This document shows positions 44,140 through 44,930 of a stretch of DNA of 44,930 nt, in pieces. Source of the stretch: Deltaproteobacteria bacterium (GTDB lineage Bacteria > Desulfobacterota > Syntrophia > Syntrophales > UBA6807); the NCBI GenBank assembly GCA_016935565.1, contig JAFGQS010000105.1, positions 1 to 44,930 of the forward strand, read 5' to 3'. The notes under the pieces are model-generated. The model saw only the letters and a list, made by a program, of their open reading frames with translations, was not told the DNA's origin and made no database searches. The first letter of the stretch is position 1. Each line of letters opens with the position of its first letter. Both the position numbers and the translations under genes were made by a program.

Positions 44140-44186
44140 CATTCCTCATCTGTAACTATTCGGAATTTTGGCAAATTCAGAATTTC

Positions 44187-44606
44187 CTATTCCTTGCATA
44201 TTAAAAAGGTGGCTGATGAACGGGATATGACCATCCCGTCATCATTGGTAACAATACAATCTCCAACAACAAGAGAACGACCCTTTTTAAATATTGTAGC
44301 TTCTGCCGTAAGCGTTCCCCCTTTTGCCGGCGCGATGAAATTATTTTTCAATTCGACCGTAGCAATTTCCTCACGAGAACCAAGCAAGGTCATAATGGCA
44401 TGTGCTATGGTTTCATCTGCCATAGCTACTATAAGTCCTCCCTGCATAACCCCGTTACATTGCATGTACTCGCACCGTATGGGCATACAAAATCGCGCAT
44501 ATCCTTCTTTTATCTCTTCCAGTTTCATATCAAGGAAATTCAGAAACGGGTTTGACGAGCTGTCGCCTGATTGAAGCTGTTTCAAGTAGCCATTATAATC
44601 AAACAT
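44187..44606 (-). CDS. PaaI-like hotdog thioesterase
   Basis: 139 residues. The hotdog helix and active-site stretch read CNGVMQGGLIVAMADETIAHA, followed by ELKNNFIAPAKGGTLTAEATIFKKGRSL and ISRSSATFLI. This is the PaaI/YdiI-type acyl-CoA thioesterase pattern, although the His usual before Gly-Gly is Gln. It probably hydrolyses small or aryl acyl-CoA esters. The gene has its own strong sigma-70 promoter and appears to be a single-gene unit. Confidence 0.88.
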   Translation of the reverse strand: MFDYNGYLKQLQSGDSSSNPFLNFLDMKLEEIKEGYARFCMPIRCEYMQCNGVMQGGLIVAMADETIAHAIMTLLGSREEIATVELKNNFIAPAKGGTLTAEATIFKKGRSLVVGDCIVTNDDGMVISRSSATFLICKE

Positions 44607-44930
44607 TACTCTTTCCTCTTAATAATATCCAGTGAGCTGAATTTCTTTTCATGGTAGACGTTTCAAGGCGACTATAGAAAAGGTATGAGGCCGTGTCAAC
44701 GATAAAACGAACCGTGCACATGCGAAATCAATAAGGAAAGTATCATTCCCCACAAAACAGAAATTATTCAGCGACAAAACCTTGATTTTTATATCACGAG
44801 AACGTATAGAAGGTATCCCGATCACACAGGGAGTACTGTTCCAAACTTAGTACTTCGATTCATAAATTCGGTTACGTATTTAAGCGGCCAGTCGTTTCAA
44901 AGTTGACTGCGCCAAATTGATTTTATTAAG
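44607..44930 (-). other. upstream region of the thioesterase gene
   Basis: 324 bp with one clear promoter (44671-44699). No gene or remnant was recognised in the rest. Confidence 0.5.
44671..44699 (-). promoter_or_regulatory. sigma-70 promoter of the PaaI-like thioesterase gene
   Basis: Minus strand TTGACA (44699-44694), 17-bp spacer, TATAGT (44676-44671). The leader to the ATG at 44606 is about 60 nt. Confidence 0.8.

Overview
The window looks like chromosome of an AT-leaning anaerobic Gram-negative bacterium of the Desulfobacterota (former Deltaproteobacteria; Syntrophales- or Desulfobacteria-like). The reasons are the mix of many acyl-CoA genes, a 4-hydroxybutyrate/acetyl-CoA-type CoA-transferase, a DUF35/HMG-CoA-synthase-like protein paired with a thiolase, sigma-54 regulators, and a pilus secretin. 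The genus cannot be fixed from the sequence alone.

Region 1 (1-19279, all minus strand) is a catabolic acyl-CoA cluster. In transcription order it holds two AMP-forming acyl-CoA ligases, a CoA-transferase, an SDR dehydrogenase, an enoyl-CoA hydratase, an HMG-CoA-synthase-like/DUF35 fusion, an SCP2-type thiolase, an acyl-CoA dehydrogenase, a divergent crotonase, a second acyl-CoA dehydrogenase and a third ligase. Together they make a full activation and beta-oxidation set. The substrate is not evident; the thiolase/DUF35 pair recalls BbsAB of anaerobic toluene degradation. A soluble GAF-GAF-PAS histidine kinase and a sigma-54 response regulator close the cluster. Between the intact genes lie decayed remnants: the C-terminal half of a CoA-transferase (about 3595-4190), a CoA-transferase N-terminus (8216-8473), and two thiolase pieces (7982-8128 and about 8520-8655).

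Region 2 (19280-26231) begins with an 825-bp intergenic region that carries a 20-bp-period direct repeat. A divergent acyl-CoA ligase follows, then a broken hotdog thioesterase gene (frameshift plus stop), a small helix-hairpin-helix protein, a tRNA-Leu(UAA) with clear promoter and terminator, and two tandem amidohydrolases of the MTA/SAH-deaminase family.

Region 3 (26245-42486, minus) is an MSHA-type pilus locus in near-canonical order: MshI-like (PilM-PilN fusion), MshJ/PilO-like, MshK/PilP-like, secretin MshL, ATPase MshM with added LysM- and SPOR-like parts, extension ATPase MshE with c-di-GMP-binding MshEN motifs, and inner-membrane MshG. Next comes a membrane-anchored sigma-54 activator, then five prepilin-like proteins and a 749-residue MshP/MshQ-like tip or adhesin protein. 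Just upstream of the first pilin gene are a very good -24/-12 promoter and a perfect 15-bp inverted repeat about 110-170 bp further up. This suggests that the embedded activator switches pilin expression on from an enhancer site.

Region 4 (42487-44930) holds a membrane-bound class III nucleotide cyclase with an unusual active site and a PaaI-like thioesterase with a strong sigma-70 promoter. No mobile elements or CRISPR arrays are seen.
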